DNA of 64,000 nucleotides, from contig ML213539.1 of assembly GCA_004369045.1 (NCBI GenBank), positions 54,521-118,520 on the forward strand, written 5' to 3'. Source of the stretch: Heliocybe sulcata. Lineage: Eukaryota > Basidiomycota > Agaricomycetes > Gloeophyllales > Gloeophyllaceae. The number at the start of each line of letters is the position of its first letter. The first letter of the stretch is position 1. Shown one piece after another: positions 47,286 to 60,184 of the stretch. Under the pieces are notes generated by a model. It saw only the letters and a program-made list of their open reading frames with translations, had not been told where the DNA came from and ran no database searches. The position numbers and the translations under genes are program-made.

Positions 47286-47672
47286 TACAACTACAAAACT
47301 TTGTAGTCACTAGTAAGTAGCGCTCTAGTATAAGGTAGCAGCCAATCAGAAGGCAGGATTCCCAACCGGGGCGGAAATCTCGTAGTTGAAGCTCCGACAA
47401 GCATCTCTCACGGTAAGCAACAAGTAAGTATGTGATTTGTAGTCTCCATTTTATTATAACGCCCACTGCAGGCTCAGAATCAACCAGAAAATCACGAAAA
47501 TATTTGGAGAGGTAGGTCATGCCATGTAGATAATATATTTGGAAGATGGGGTTGCTATGACAACCAGAGGGCGAGCACTGGCTGGATTACTGAAATGTGG
47601 CAATACAAATCCAAAATTGTAGTCTCGACTACAAACGGAGTTTCAATATTTTGTAGTTTTCACTACACTTTC
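47286..47672. repeat. Possible small foldback/MITE relic rich in TTTGTAGT
   Basis: ACTACAAAACTTTGTAGT at 47290-47307 is palindromic, and TTGTAGTCTCGACTACAA (47616-47633) and TTTTGTAGTTTTCACTAC (47648-47665) repeat the same word in both orientations at the other side. This could be the two ends of a ~390-bp element; ends and target duplication are not clear. Confidence 0.35.
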
Positions 47673-47925
47673 AATTCCCACCACTTCTCGGCATTTTATT
47701 CCCACAGTCCACATCGTTCGGCATGAGGCTCTCAAAGACTCCTCCTTCGTTCCTCAGGACTCGTAACATGTGATTGTCAAGCAGCGCACGGCGGTCTCCC
47801 AGAGTCTCCCGCTGCTTCGACCGGCAACAGTATAGAGATTCGGATTCTGGAAATCGTCTCTTCTCCTTGCTCTTTACGAAGACTGAGAGGCGCTCGGCTG
47901 CTTCCCAATTATCCAGCGCCCCATC

Positions 47926-48737
47926 ATGGCGGATGCAGTTAGCCCGTCCAACCCGAGCGCCAGCGACGGCTCGACGAGACGCCTCAATGCCGCTCTTCCC
48001 TGGCTGACGCGCATCGCGCAGGGATCCAGCTCCTTCATAGGAATATTCCTCGCGATTCACCTCACCGCGCCAGCGATGGCGAACCTCGGGGGCTCGTCCT
48101 TAGCTTCCCAAGTGATGGTACGTCCGTCGCAGTCATAATTCCGCTGTCACTCCTTGCTCTCCTCACCGGGCATACAGCTTCTCGGTAGAGAGTACTACCA
48201 GACGCCTTTCGGCGAGGCCTCGCTGGTCCTGGCACCGATCGGCATCCACGCCTTCACCAGTATCACCAAGCGTTTTGTCTCGCCACGAAGAATCCGGCCT
48301 ATACCAGTGTCCTCACAATAACAGGCTACGCCATGTTCTTCGTGTTCGCGCCGATACACTTCATCACTCATCGACTCAACCCGACTTCCCCTGATGCCCC
48401 AATTTACTCCGTCGGACCCTCCGAGCTAGACTACGAATTCGTCAAGGTCGGCTTGCAGACTTGGCCCTGGAGGAACTGGCTATTATATACAGGCCTTGTC
48501 ATCTGCACCGCTCTGCACGCCGCAGAAGGATCAAGCTTAGTAATGTCCACCTTCTTCGCAAATTCGTTCGATAGGAAACGTTGGAGGGCCAGGACGCGAA
48601 GAACAGTAGCTGCTCTTTCCACTATCCCGGTGCTGACAGGTGTTCTATCGATGGCGACGGAGCCTCTCATGACCTTCTCTTCTCTTGCGCTGCGTTATCA
48701 CGAATCATTTACAAAATCGTATATCTTCCGTCTCTAA
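47926..48737 (+). CDS. MCP1: MCP1-like mitochondrial membrane protein, apparent frameshift
   Basis: Exons 47926-48117 and 48178-48737. Conserved text: RIAQGSSSFIGIFLAIHLTA, LLGREYYQTPFGEASLVLAP, HAFTSITKRF, then TSVLTITGYAMFFVFAPIHF, THRLNP, DYEFVKVGLQTWPWRNWLLY and ALHAAEGSSLV. This matches the MCP1 (DUF1691) family of mitochondrial outer-membrane proteins linked to lipid homeostasis and organelle contacts. Five or so membrane segments are visible. The frame used up to about 48290 hits a stop, and the conserved frame resumes one base out of register between about 48270 and 48305, with no intron long enough to explain it. Either one base is missing in the assembly or the allele is broken. Confidence 0.75.
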
Positions 48738-48830
48738 ATACAAATGCGTTGCTCCTCATATTTGCGCTGTTCGTAAAGAATCGTAAGGCCAAGCTGGCCC
48801 GGGGTATATCTGTGCGTATAGACGCTCGTT

Positions 48831-51800
48831 TTAATGCCGAGACCTCATGCTCATGGTCCGCATGGTAGGGACTGTAAATGAACGCTGTGAATGAAGATCC
48901 AGAATACGCGAAATAAAAGAAGGAGCTTACACATCATCAGTCCCTTGATGTCCTTGACTCTCGCCTGCTGCAGCGACTTGCGCATCAGCATGACCCTGAT
49001 AGAAGCCCAGACGAGCAGAAGACATCCAAAGGCGATCGGGATGAGCCAGTACAGCGGCGAGAGGTGGTACGACCCGCCGAACACGACGTGCAGGGGCGGA
49101 GTGTAGACAATAAACATGCCAAGACACGCTCCCGCAAAGATACCGCAGAAGTTGTAGTAATTGGCTACAGCGTTCTTTCCAAAGGGGAACTTGAACCTCG
49201 CCTTGACAGCGAATACCTACGCGCACGAAGGATTATGCCGGGATTCCAGGAGATGCGAGTACGACTTACGTTGAAGCACTGGATGATAAAGATGGACAGG
49301 TACACTACGTAGCAGCGTCGTCAGACGGTCTAACCCGCTTGAAGGCAACTTCCATCACCACTTACCAATTCCTTGCGCCTGACCGAGTGCACTGACTTGA
49401 TCTGCCGCATCGATTGTCCGCCCTTGATAATTCACAAAGAGCGGACTCGAGCTCAAAAAGTACGCTAGCACCAGTTGGTCAGCACGAAGGAAAGAAGATG
49501 TCGTGCAAGCACTGACTCGTGCCACTAGTGCTGGCAGTCTGCGCTCTCCTCAAATCACTCGGAGAAAACCCCGCCTTCCAAAACACCACAAAATAAGCCA
49601 CCAGTCTATGGTGCAAAATTTCCTCAGCATGTGCGTCCGACAGATATACGAATATTCGTCACTCACCCGCCGACCATCTCAATGACGCCAGCTTCCAGAT
49701 AGGCATAACTGAGCAGCTTCCTATCGACCAGCGACTCCGCGTCGGACTCCTCGAACTTATCCTCCCAGAACTCGCGCATAAAAGGAGCCTTGATCTGGCC
49801 CCATAGGACAGACAACCGACTTGGCCGTACGATCTCCTGCGTCTCCGGATCCCGGCGGAGAGTCTTAGTCCGACGAAGCGCGCGTTTCTTGATCATCGTT
49901 ATTGTGTTATCAGTAACCGGTTTGCGGGGTGGCATGCGCATCAATCCGTCCGCCGTCTCAGGCTTGTCCCAAGCAAATGAGAGCTGACATGCAAGGTCAC
50001 CGTGGTTATCGTAGTCATGGCCCTGCAGGACTCACTGCGACGAATAGCTCGAAACCAAGGTCTGGTTACATGCGAAATGAGGTATCACCCGGACTGATAG
50101 CAGTCGCGGCTTACCGATAACTAAGATCAGAATCGCCGAGAGTGGGAGGGGTATAGGAACGACAACATCTACGAACAAAGAGTTCAGCACCATGATACTG
50201 CAATCGTAGAGTCAAGGGACGCACAAAGGAGCTGGGGTATGACTTCTGGAGTACTGTGCGAGATGGTATATCTGTCGTGCGGATGTAAGTAGATAGGTCA
50301 AATTATACTTGCCAGCAGTGGACATACTGGATGGACCGCTTCAGATTGACAAAGATCTGCCGCCCTTCAGCAACACCCTCTGCAAAGACAGTCAATGTGT
50401 GTCCCCGCTTGCTCCTTTGGGATACCACTTACTAACGGTAGATGCAAAGTTATCATCTGGCGAAACTCAGTCAGTGGGACTTCCTCGGGGCGCTGCAGCA
50501 GCCCTTACCTAGCAGAATCATGTTTGCAGCCTCCTTCGAGACATCTGAACCGGATATATTCATAGCAATGCCCAAATCCGCCTAGGGGCAGCGTCAGAAG
50601 GATCAGCGACAGGGAAAGTGCAGCATGCCAACCTTCTTCAGCGCCGGAGAATCGTTGACACCGTCACCGGTACTGCGATAATTGAGCTCCCGCAATGTCA
50701 GTAGTATACAGATGATTACTCACACCCCGACGATGTGACCCAACGCCTGAGCATGCTTGACTAGAATATCGATGAGTTTTCCGAGCCGTACGCCGTTGAC
50801 CTATACGACCTACCAATTTCCAGCTTATGCTTCGGAGATGTCCTAGCGAACACGATTTCTTGCTTGCTAAAGACTGCGCACGCGGCGTCAATATCAATGT
50901 AATCTACAACGCAGCCCGTTGCTTACTTTGGTCCCATTGCCATCCCTGAAGACTGTCGATGTCGTCGCCGTGAACAACAACAGCGGAAACCTCATCTTCG
51001 TAAATCTCTTCAATTGGACGACCAGTCTTGGTGCTCAGGGACTCCCGAGTATCTCCGAGGATAAGGTTGATCTTGCGAGCAATGGCTTCAGCCGTCTTAG
51101 GGTGGTCACCTGTGGGAGGTCCCTCAGACGACGTCCATGGCAAGGGTAACAGTGCATACCAGTCACCATCATGACCTTGATACCGGCGAGACGCAGGGTA
51201 CCGATGGCTTCGCGGACACCATGCTTGGGTGGATCTTCAAGGGAGACTAGACCGGTAAAGCAGTATTCGGAACTTGGGTAATTAACGTCCGTCCTTGAGA
51301 ACGCGTAGTCCGCTGGATATTGTTCCTTGGACAGCAAGAGTTGTGCGCAAGCAATGACACGGTGACCTCGGGAAGCCATGTACTAGACAGGATATCAGCT
51401 GTATTTCCATACATCTGCTCATGGTCTTACATTGTAAGCACCATCATACGCAGCCTTGAAGGCCTCGGTAATCGGTTCAATTTTGCCATTTTTGAGGTAC
51501 GTAGAGCACTTGGCCAGGACACGTTCAGGAGCTCCTTTGATGTATAGTGTTAATGAACCATCAACGTGTGGTTTATTCACCTGTATAGATCTTGTAAGCC
51601 AGGTGCTACCCCTACTCCAAGGTACACGTACGATGACCAATGCCCACTTGTTTGTAGAGTTAAAGGGCACTTCAAAGACCTTGGGATGTCTCTTCACATA
51701 GTCGTCGTAGTCGACCAGATGACGCCCAGCGAATCGGATGAGCCCAGTTTCGGTGGCGTCACCCAGTATTGTTCGTTCTGAGAATGGGACGTTGGTCCGG

Positions 51801-53847
51801 TCGAACTTAATCCGGGAATTCAGAGACGCATTGCTGACAAGCTCTGACATTCCGGGCTTATCGAATGAGAAGTTTTCTGTTTCTTGTTCGTCATTATTCG
51901 ACTGCGCGGAGGTGCCTTAAGACCGTGTAATCCACAATAGACACAATAAATACCTGGAAGGCTGAGTACATCCGTTCGCCGCTCCAAAGGTTCGTGACCG
52001 TCATCTGGTTCCTGGTGAGGGTGCCAGTCTTGTCCGTTGCCAACAAAGTCAGCTGTATGATGTACTGCTGGTTAGTCATCGGGACGTGTCGAGGAGTGGC
52101 AGGGATTTACCGAACCTGGACAGAAGCGGGTGAGGAGAGCGTTTCGTACCGAGATAGCACTGGGACATACCGAGAGTTTCGACACCCTGCAGATCCTTCA
52201 CCAAGACATTCTGAGCAGCCATCCGCTTTGCGGCGATTGACAGTCTTTGCAAGCGTAAGGAAAGTAAAGCAGCAAGAGGCAGTACTCACAAAAGCGTAAC
52301 GACCGATGGAAGACCTTCCGGCACGAATGCCACCAGAATAGAAACGGCAAAGGTCACCGTCTGAGAGGCCTTGCCCTTGTAGACTGTCGTGATGCCGACA
52401 ACGAAAAATACGATGGCAAATAGTATAGCAATAGTAGAGACCATCATGACAAAACGACCACTACGCACAGGACTCAGTACGTCCAGGACGATATGATCTC
52501 GTCAAGATCAAACACTCACATCTCAACTGATAGTGGGCTCTTATTCCCGCTTTCTCCACCAGTCAGCGCCGCAATTTGACCTGTATGGCATAGACAAGTC
52601 AGACTCGGGAAATGTCACAGGGATCTAAGGCAGACGTACCGATGAAAGTATGATCTCCAGTCTTGACGACCACTGACCCAGAGTTACCATGTGGCGAGGA
52701 ACGAATGACTACGAAGGGCCGGCTTACCTCCCCATCCCTCCCCGTTCACAATGAGGGTCGAATTGAATACCTGCGCCGCATTCAACTTCGAATTGAGACA
52801 AGTGAATAGTTACCATACCAAATTCTCAGCTTCAACAGCAGAGCCTCGCGACCCTTCCGGTAATGGGCGGCGCTCCTGGGGTTCCGATTCTCCAGTCAAG
52901 TTACTGTTATCCACCTTCAAGTCGGTTGACCCAAAGATGATTAAATCCGCAGGCGTCTTGTCTCCGGTACGCTGCGGGGCTTGACATCAAGGCTGCCCAA
53001 TGAAAGGAGAGTTTTATGAAGACCTACTAGAAGGACGACATCGCCCCTTACGAGATCTGCCGCCGGTATAGATGTCAATGCGCCATTTCGAACGACATGG
53101 CATGAGGGAGGAATCATCGCAAGGAAGGAAGCGAGGATAGCTTCCGACTTCTGGAGCTGATAGAATTCAATGAAGGCGTTCAGGAAAGCCACAGCGATCA
53201 GAATGCCCCCCAGGTACGTATTTTGGAAGTTATCCTTTGTAGGACATGATCTATTAGCGGCAACACGAGCGAAGACGAAGCGAATCACCTTGTAATCAAT
53301 ACCCAGGAGAATGTATTCCAAGATACCAGCGACGATAAGCAGGATATTGAACATAGTGAGTAGGCAGTCCATATACTATGTTGAGCTAAGTACAATCCTT
53401 ATGTCGTCAAAGAGAAGCAGTTCTTACCTTGCGGAAAGCCGATTTCTTCTTCGGAGGCGTCAGGATATTCGGTCCATCACGAGCCAATCTAGTCTTAGCT
53501 TCCTCCGGCGTTAATCCAGGCGAATGCTCAGGCTCCTTGACGTCGATCACGGTTCCGAGCTCGTTGCCCAGTTCGTCGAAGGTGTACCGATGTTCTGTAA
53601 TATCAACATCCTGTCCCTTAGCCCCGTCACCCGCTTTCTTGTCTTTGTCCTCATGTAAGTGGTCATAACCAGCAGCGGCGAGCTCCTTATCCTCCTTCGT
53701 CAGTTCCCTCTTCATTTCCACGCCCTTGGGCCGCATTGGCCCCGTGCGTTTCTCCTCATTGACGTCTTCGGTCGCTTCAGGAAAAGCCACACGAGAAGAA
53801 GGAGAAACGACGTCGTTGGATAAAGCGGGCAGCGCTGAAAGGTCCAT
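48831..53847 (-). CDS. Type IIC P-type ATPase (Na,K-ATPase alpha-like)
   Basis: Thirty minus-strand exons from ATG 53847 to TAA 48831 give 1152 residues in a continuous frame. Order: cytosolic N-terminus with [12 protein letters not shown] and [45 protein letters not shown] (actuator); [34 protein letters not shown] with phospho-Asp near residue 425; [45 protein letters not shown]; ten predicted membrane helices. The N-terminal block and VETLGS-before-P-domain text resemble Na,K/H,K-ATPase alpha subunits (type IIC) rather than ENA (IID) or PMA1 (IIIA). It would pump alkali cations or protons at a membrane. Exon 10 (52115-52111) is only 5 nt. Confidence 0.92.
52111..52115 (-). other. Five-nucleotide exon of the ATPase gene
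   Basis: Between introns 52116-52170 (GTATGT...CCAG) and 52053-52110 (GTAAAT...ACAG, branch-like GACTAAC) the bases GTTCG complete [16 protein letters not shown]. Without this exon no GT-AG combination keeps both the upstream VETLG and the downstream LATDKTGT in one frame. Confidence 0.7.
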
Positions 53848-54499
53848 GGCAAGCCCTAGACGCAGGAGTGAACAACAAGGAGGGTGAAAAATTCCTCCTT
53901 GACACCAGGGTCACCGAAGAGAGGTTTTATTTGTTGGTATGGTCGGAGATAGCATAATCTGATCCCCTGGATACTGAAAATAGCTTCGGAGACAGACCAG
54001 ATCGACCTGGGACGAAAGGAACAAGTTATCACAATTCTGGAACACATGCGCACCATGATTGGGCCCGCTAACGGGATTGGAATGGCGCCAGCAGAGCCCA
54101 GCGAACAGCCAAAACCGCGCAGCGCACACTTCAGCCACCAGAAGAAAGAAAAGGAAGATCACGTGACACTCGAAACGCCGGGCGCTCCCTTCTTGTCAAC
54201 CCTGGACAAGTCCGGGATGCCCAACCGCCTCGAGGCATCCATTCTAACACAGAATTTGACAGAGAAGAAAATTAATACCGGTGAAGGCATGGTCTGGCGG
54301 TCTCCGAGTGTCACCGAGCTACGAGAGTAGCTTCCCATAGTTTCAGGCTTACCTTTCGCAGCATTACTGCCCTGCCTTGTACAGGACCTATGGAAAGGCA
54401 GGAATACGACCCATTTTGCGATGAGGGAAGATTGCCGCTGCCATATAGCATTGTTGAGATGGATAGGCGAGCTGGGTAGGCTGAACGTCCCGAGTAGCT
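53848..54499. other. ATPase upstream region, no gene seen
   Basis: Promoter side of the pump gene; no exon chain recognised. Confidence 0.4.
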
Positions 54500-56260
54500 G
54501 TGGCTCCGGCGCCCTTCACTTCGCGATAGCATCGCGAATCTTAATTGACTCCTCGTTATCTTCAGAGGGTCTTGTGAGCTGGAAGAGCAGCATTCGAGGG
54601 CATCTGGGCAGAGAAGACCCATCCACGATCGGATCTCGATAGAGACCGGGCTTGACGTACAGAATGGCTAGGACAAAGAAGAAAACAACTATCAAGAAGG
54701 CGTGATCTCAACAGTTACAAAGGTGGCTGGGAAATCGATAGGAGATCACATACCAGACAGTCTGGATAGTAGCTCTGAACGCTTACGGCGGCCCCGGTAA
54801 GTCCGGCCTCTATGGCAAGAATTGGGGTCGGTGTCGCATGCTACCGATTTAGCTTGTCAGCTGACAAATGCCAGAGAACTTACACATCCAAAGGCAGCTT
54901 TAGTCCTGACTGACAGCACCCAGGTTGAACACGCATTCCAGGTTGCAATCCTGCAGTACTGATATTCAATGCACCCGACGAGATGGAAGAGGATGCTATG
55001 TTGGAATGCAGGAACGCAACTAAACATAACCTGGGATCCAGGAGTGATCGAATGATCGCACCCGCAAATCCAGATGAAGCCTAGTAGCGAGGTGCATATT
55101 GAGGATACGGCCGGCTCCAAGTTGTCGCGCAATAGAAGCCAAGCAGGTTAGCGGATGGTGCAACACAGCACAACGGAGATTTCGAGAAGCTCGCACGATG
55201 TCGACATAAGCTGATGAATAGCATCCTCGGGATCATGAGTCACCACATTGTTATACGAGCTGCTGAAGTCAGCGAGACCGCACACGCGCGAGCGAAGTAG
55301 ATGCGTGGACACCTGCGTCATCCCGATGTTACCTCGCTAAGAGGGATTTTCACCCGGGATGGCTTCCCGTAAGCAGCGATCCGAAGATTCCACTAGGAAG
55401 GAACAAAATCGCGGAGTCAGCCGATTACAACATCCAGGGTACGAGTGAAGGTGGGCTCAGCATACTGCACGCGCCGTGCTTGACGATATATCTCCTAAAC
55501 GCTCGATGGGCCCTGGAAATATCAATAATACTATCATGCAAGAACTCCAGTGCGCACTGGATATAAACTTCCGGATCCAGAAGCTAAGGACCTGGCTGAA
55601 GCATGATGACCACTAACGTGCGATATCATTGGTGTCGCCAGACCGATGAGCACAGCAGAAGGCGTCTATGGGCGCCTACAGTTGAGTCCGTCCATGCGTC
55701 CGTCCGCCTATGACATTCCGAAGATCTCGCGTTCGGGACAGCACACGGTGCCGAAGGAGCAGCTGCGAAGCCCACCAAACTGGGACGCGGACGATCAGGC
55801 CCTGGACGGGACCGCGGTGGTTTCCAGCACCAAACACGTCTGATATAAGACCGCGTAACTCCTGCGGGACAGGGGACGGATGTTCGAGACACGGAAAGGT
55901 GGAGATCCGCAGAGAGCGTGTCAGAGCGTTCAAGTGCAAGGTTCGTGTCAGCCCTGCTTGCCTACCACAAAAAATGTAAGTTCCGCCTAGTAAACGAGAT
56001 GCATGGTCATACCTCGAGTCGGAGGCATGGCCCAGGTGTTCCTCCACTGCACTTGACCTCGGTGAAGTTATTCTGCTAAGTCCAAAGACTGTCCAATTTG
56101 CCCATCGCCGGCACGAGTGATTAGACTCTTGATATCAAAGAAAGCTCTCATCCAAGCGAGGTAAGCCAGAGTAATAAGAAGGGCGTCGCCGACGGTGACC
56201 TGCTGCAATTCCAGACGATGACAAGCGTCCAGACGACTCTGGCATATTAGTCCATGGTGG
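54500..56260 (-). pseudogene. Possible decayed multi-pass membrane protein gene
   Basis: Several minus-strand fragments look protein-like: near 56210-56080 VTVGDALLITLAYLAWMRAF, near 55130-54870 hydrophobic stretches including SICTSLLGFIWICGC, and near 54665-54520 LYVKPGLYRDPIVDGSSLP then LLFQLTRPSEDNEESIK. They are separated by stops and frame changes and could not be joined by splice signals. This may be a broken membrane protein gene or an intact gene with exons I failed to place. No family recognised. Confidence 0.25.
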
Positions 56261-56856
56261 ACTTTCCCGGTTAAGTCAATTTGGATTTATTTGTACAATG
56301 CCACTCGGCCACAAGTCAGCACAAGTCTCGTTGCAACTGGGTCCCGCCTTGCAAGGCACATAAGTAGTACAGTCTTGCAGTCCTGAAGTCCTCCATCTTG
56401 CTGAGCGCCCCTTGCAAAGGACGGGAAATCATTGGGAAAGGGCCGACGCTCCATAGTCGATCGAATAGAACGCTGCTCTTTCCTAGTCCGAGTCGGACAC
56501 TGCAGAGGACAAGCAAGCACCGGGTGGCACGAAACAGATTTATACATTCATTGCTCATTTTGATCCCATTAATGAGCGATGGGTAGGATAAAGGGGAGCA
56601 ACTACAGGGAGGTCATTAACGTCATGAGATGAACACCTAGAATCCTTAAATAAAAACGAAAGAAGAAAGCCATATTCAAGAACCCATACAGATCCCTCAA
56701 GATAAAGGCAAGGCGCAAGCGCGAGTAATGAATGTCCACGGCGAAAGTAAAACATATACACGTTGACCAGTCATACAACCAGATATAGCGTTCACCGAAA
56801 TAGCACGTCCTCCATCTCTCTCCATCCTCCGATCATATACAGGTGATCGAACATAA

Positions 56857-57640
56857 TCATAGGTGCTCCTTGAACTTGGTACCACCTTCGAATGTCCGTA
56901 CGGGGCTAGTGGGGCTTGACATGGAAGATCGGAAGCTGTCCGTGCTCTGCGGCGACGGCGGACGAACTCTCGGCGCATATGGATCTGGATATGGCTGTGA
57001 CGGACGGACGGGGACAGGGGCGGCGAGCTCGACGGCGACAGACGACTCGGATGGTGATGGCGCATGATGTGAGGAAGAAATGGTGCGCTCGGGAGGGGGC
57101 GGCTCTCGCCGTGATGTGCCCCTCTCCATATCGTTGACGGTTCTTGTCGATCTCGCGGCGGCGGTCCTCCCTTCATCCCCTGAGTCCGACTCCCACTCGT
57201 CGCCAGACCCAGCTTGCACCCAACCTTGACCCCTCTTCGTCAAACCAAAGGCTGCCCCACTCGGCGGTGATGTCGCCCTGGCACCGAAGGTGAACAGGCC
57301 GGTGAGCTTTTCCTTGAACGAGTGCATACTGCCGGTGCTGCTTTGTCGCACGTGGGAGTACCTCTGGCGGCGGGTTCTGTCTTCGTCGGTAGGTTGGTGG
57401 TAAGTGAGAAGGTAGAAGACCGCCGCACAGCAGACGACAATTATAACGCAGAGGCCGACTACGAGGCCGACGAAACCTGTGGAGGGAGAGGAGGGCTGAG
57501 CAATCTAGACTCGAGCCCATAAAATATGTACGGAAAGGTGGGGTAATCTGGGGTTGCTACGAAGACGTACCCCCTTCGGACCCATCAATTTTCGGAACGT
57601 CGCGACCCCGGTGTAAATGCGCATCCGCTTGCAGAGTCAT
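56857..57640 (-). CDS. Small single-pass membrane protein with disordered cytosolic tail
   Basis: Exons 57640-57571 and 57476-56857 on the minus strand give 229 residues. A short N-terminus (about 24 residues) precedes one transmembrane helix, FVGLVVGLCVIIVVCCAVV and following FYLL, then basic DRTRRQRYSHVR, HSFKEKLTGLFTF, a Ser/Pro/Glu-rich stretch and the C-terminal VRTFEGGTKFKEHL. The hydrophobic segment starts exactly at the splice junction, which supports the model. There is no signal peptide ahead of the helix, so it is probably a type III/signal-anchored protein. Proteins of this layout are common in mushroom genomes; function unknown. Confidence 0.75.
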
Positions 57641-60184
57641 TTCTAATTCAGTAACCCTCCTGTCTGGTACGGTGGTCAATGATGGATACACAATCACAGG
57701 CGATATTTTGTACCTCGGCCGTTAGGCGTTATTTCCCAGAGCTGCCAGAGATGTTGGTTTCGGGTAGAAAGCGGTAAGACATATGGGGATGGTTGCGCAT
57801 GTTCTGCTGTAGTGGGACCGTCATGTGCACGGCGTGTTACAGGGGGTCGTCATTCGAAGCCTAGGCGGCTCTCCAAAAGGTATCCGGGGTTCTTGTCGTC
57901 CGACTGTCAATCCGCGGTACAACTATGTCCTGCATCCGCTGGGTTCCAGACGCAAGCCTATTGACATCTGTCAGTTAGATAACTAGCCCACAGACATATA
58001 ATAATGTGGGTAAAGAATATGCACCGCTACCTCAGAAGATCCGGTGTACGGGGACCGAGTCACGGCAACTTCCCATTTAGGAACTCAACGTGCTTCTGTA
58101 CTTGGTGGCTCCAGGATATCGTCAACGGGTCAAGCGACCTTCCAACCATCTCTTCTGCAATCAGCCTAACTCTTCTTTCGTTTACTGACCGTCATCAGCG
58201 CAGTTTTTGGGAGCGTGCGTGAACCGGCGAGAATTCGAACCAAAGGCGTCAAGGATCTTAGCCGGCGGTAAATTCCTTCGTTGGCCAGCTGACCGCCCTC
58301 CACTCGTCACAATAGAAACAGGAAAATTTTACTCTCTTCGTAGTTCATCTGTCAATCTTCCTGGGACGTAAGTGAACAAGGCGATACGCAGAGCAGACTT
58401 TCCTCCAGTTTTCAAGAGGTCGCGTGACTCCAGCTCAGCGCTCATTGGTTGCGAGACCATGTCAGTTCCGCACCGGAAGACACGTACTCCAGCGCCCTTC
58501 CAATTGGCGTTCGCGTCCACCCCACAGAGAGCCGAGAATAGTGGTTAGAGTTTCTACTTAGCGCGACTTGGGGCCACCCTCATTTGGCAGATTCCAGCTT
58601 ATCGATTTAAGATTGGCGGCGAACAGAAAGATGATCACAGCGTGACATTAACTGAGGAGTGCAGTTGATTATTCGGAGAGGAGCGTAGCCCGGGGCCGTC
58701 GTCGTATGCACTGCATTAACAGACAGCGGTCCAGACAGGGCCATGGAGTGAAATCGAGGATTGGACGGTATTTTCACCAGGTGGAGAAATAGTAACCAAT
58801 CAGAGACGCCATCTTCTTAGCTGTGTAGACCGGTCTAGAATCGTATACCGTTCGTATTTCCGTAGGCCACAGTGACGGTATGATGCGGTGAAATCGGGAT
58901 GCGTTTGTGAGGACAACCCTTGATACGACGAGGTGGGGATACGGAGGAGTGTGAGATGATGGTACCGAGCAAGAAGGGAGATATCAACAGACGTTCTCAG
59001 CGCTACGAAGTAATAACCGACGGGATAGGATAGTACCTGCGCCTGGGGCCAAAATGTATTAATCTCCCGTCACTCCGGACAGAAGATAAGGCCTGCAACA
59101 CTGGGAGCGCCCACAGCGTATTCTTGGATATAAAGCGGTGCACATCCACAAGGAGGGTGCAAGGCTTTATCAGAGGCGATGCACTATAGTGCTCACTTTG
59201 TTCCTCGCTGGTCAGACGAGGCGTGCGATGGGCGCGTCGCCTGAGGCTAGGCATTCGGGACAATGGATGAAAGCCGTGTTTGTGACGTAAAATCAAACTT
59301 GCCTGGTAGACCGGAATAGAGCATCAGATTCTGTGGCGGACTCTGGGAAGGAGCGTGGTTCAGGTCCAGTCGCTCCTCGGAGCCTCCTCGGTATGTCCTG
59401 ATCACCCGCATTTGTACAGAGTCGACTGTAAACAAGAGATAGGCTTTGGGGTCCGAGAGCTATTTCAATCTATCTGTCAAAGGAGGTCTGGGTTCAGACA
59501 TGCCAGAATAGAGTCGCGAGCAAAGCAATCAAACGTCTGATGGGCTGTCCACGGTGGCTGGTGAGATGAGGCATCCTATCCGTCAGAGCTTGCCCGACCA
59601 AAGATGCAGGCAGAGACTTTAGATTCGATATCCCAGTGGATCCTTTCTCAGGCTGTGCCGCTGAGTTGCGACTACCAGTGAACGTCTGAACGTCGGAGGG
59701 CGGACACATCAGCGCTCAGATTTGAGCTTTCGATCTTGTGTGTCAATTGCGTGGCCGAATAGCGGCGAGATACGAATAGCCTGAGATAGGCGGTGTAGCG
59801 TAAGTATTTCAGACAAAGATGGGGACTGTGCTGCTTCATACATGTCGTTAACAACATTCTCTGGATATGTGCAGCAAACAAAGCGACGTTCATTCATGCC
59901 GGCCCGCCGCCCGGAGCCCGATCATCGCGGCAGGATATTTGTTCCCAAAATGGTAAGTCCCCGCCGTTTTGTTTTGACTTGCATGCAGTCTGCAGAGCTC
60001 CTTATAACCCGGTCGAGCCTATCTGTTGTCTGCGCTATCTGCTGTGCTTGCGGTATATTTGATAGAATCTCTTCCAGCCGACAACCGAGAACAATGGATC
60101 TCTACAGCTTTTGCACGAAAGGAATTACTTAAGCAGTACTGCTGTGATATATAAGATGCGCATGCCGGACTATCCGACGCAACA
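57641..60184. other. Gene-poor region with weak coding-like frames
   Basis: No gene supported over 2.5 kb. Minus-strand frames at 59897-59709 (VVNDMYEAAQSPSLSEIL) and 59435-59247 (RVIRTYRGGSEERLDLNHAP) look mildly protein-like, and a plus-strand stub at 59896-59952 (MPARRPEPDHRGRIFVPKM) ends at a GTAAGT donor, but none can be extended to a gene. Confidence 0.35.

Noticed and set aside
58200-58310. GGTTCGAATTC on the minus strand resembling a tRNA B box
   Set aside because: The T stem does not pair and no acceptor stem closes around it.
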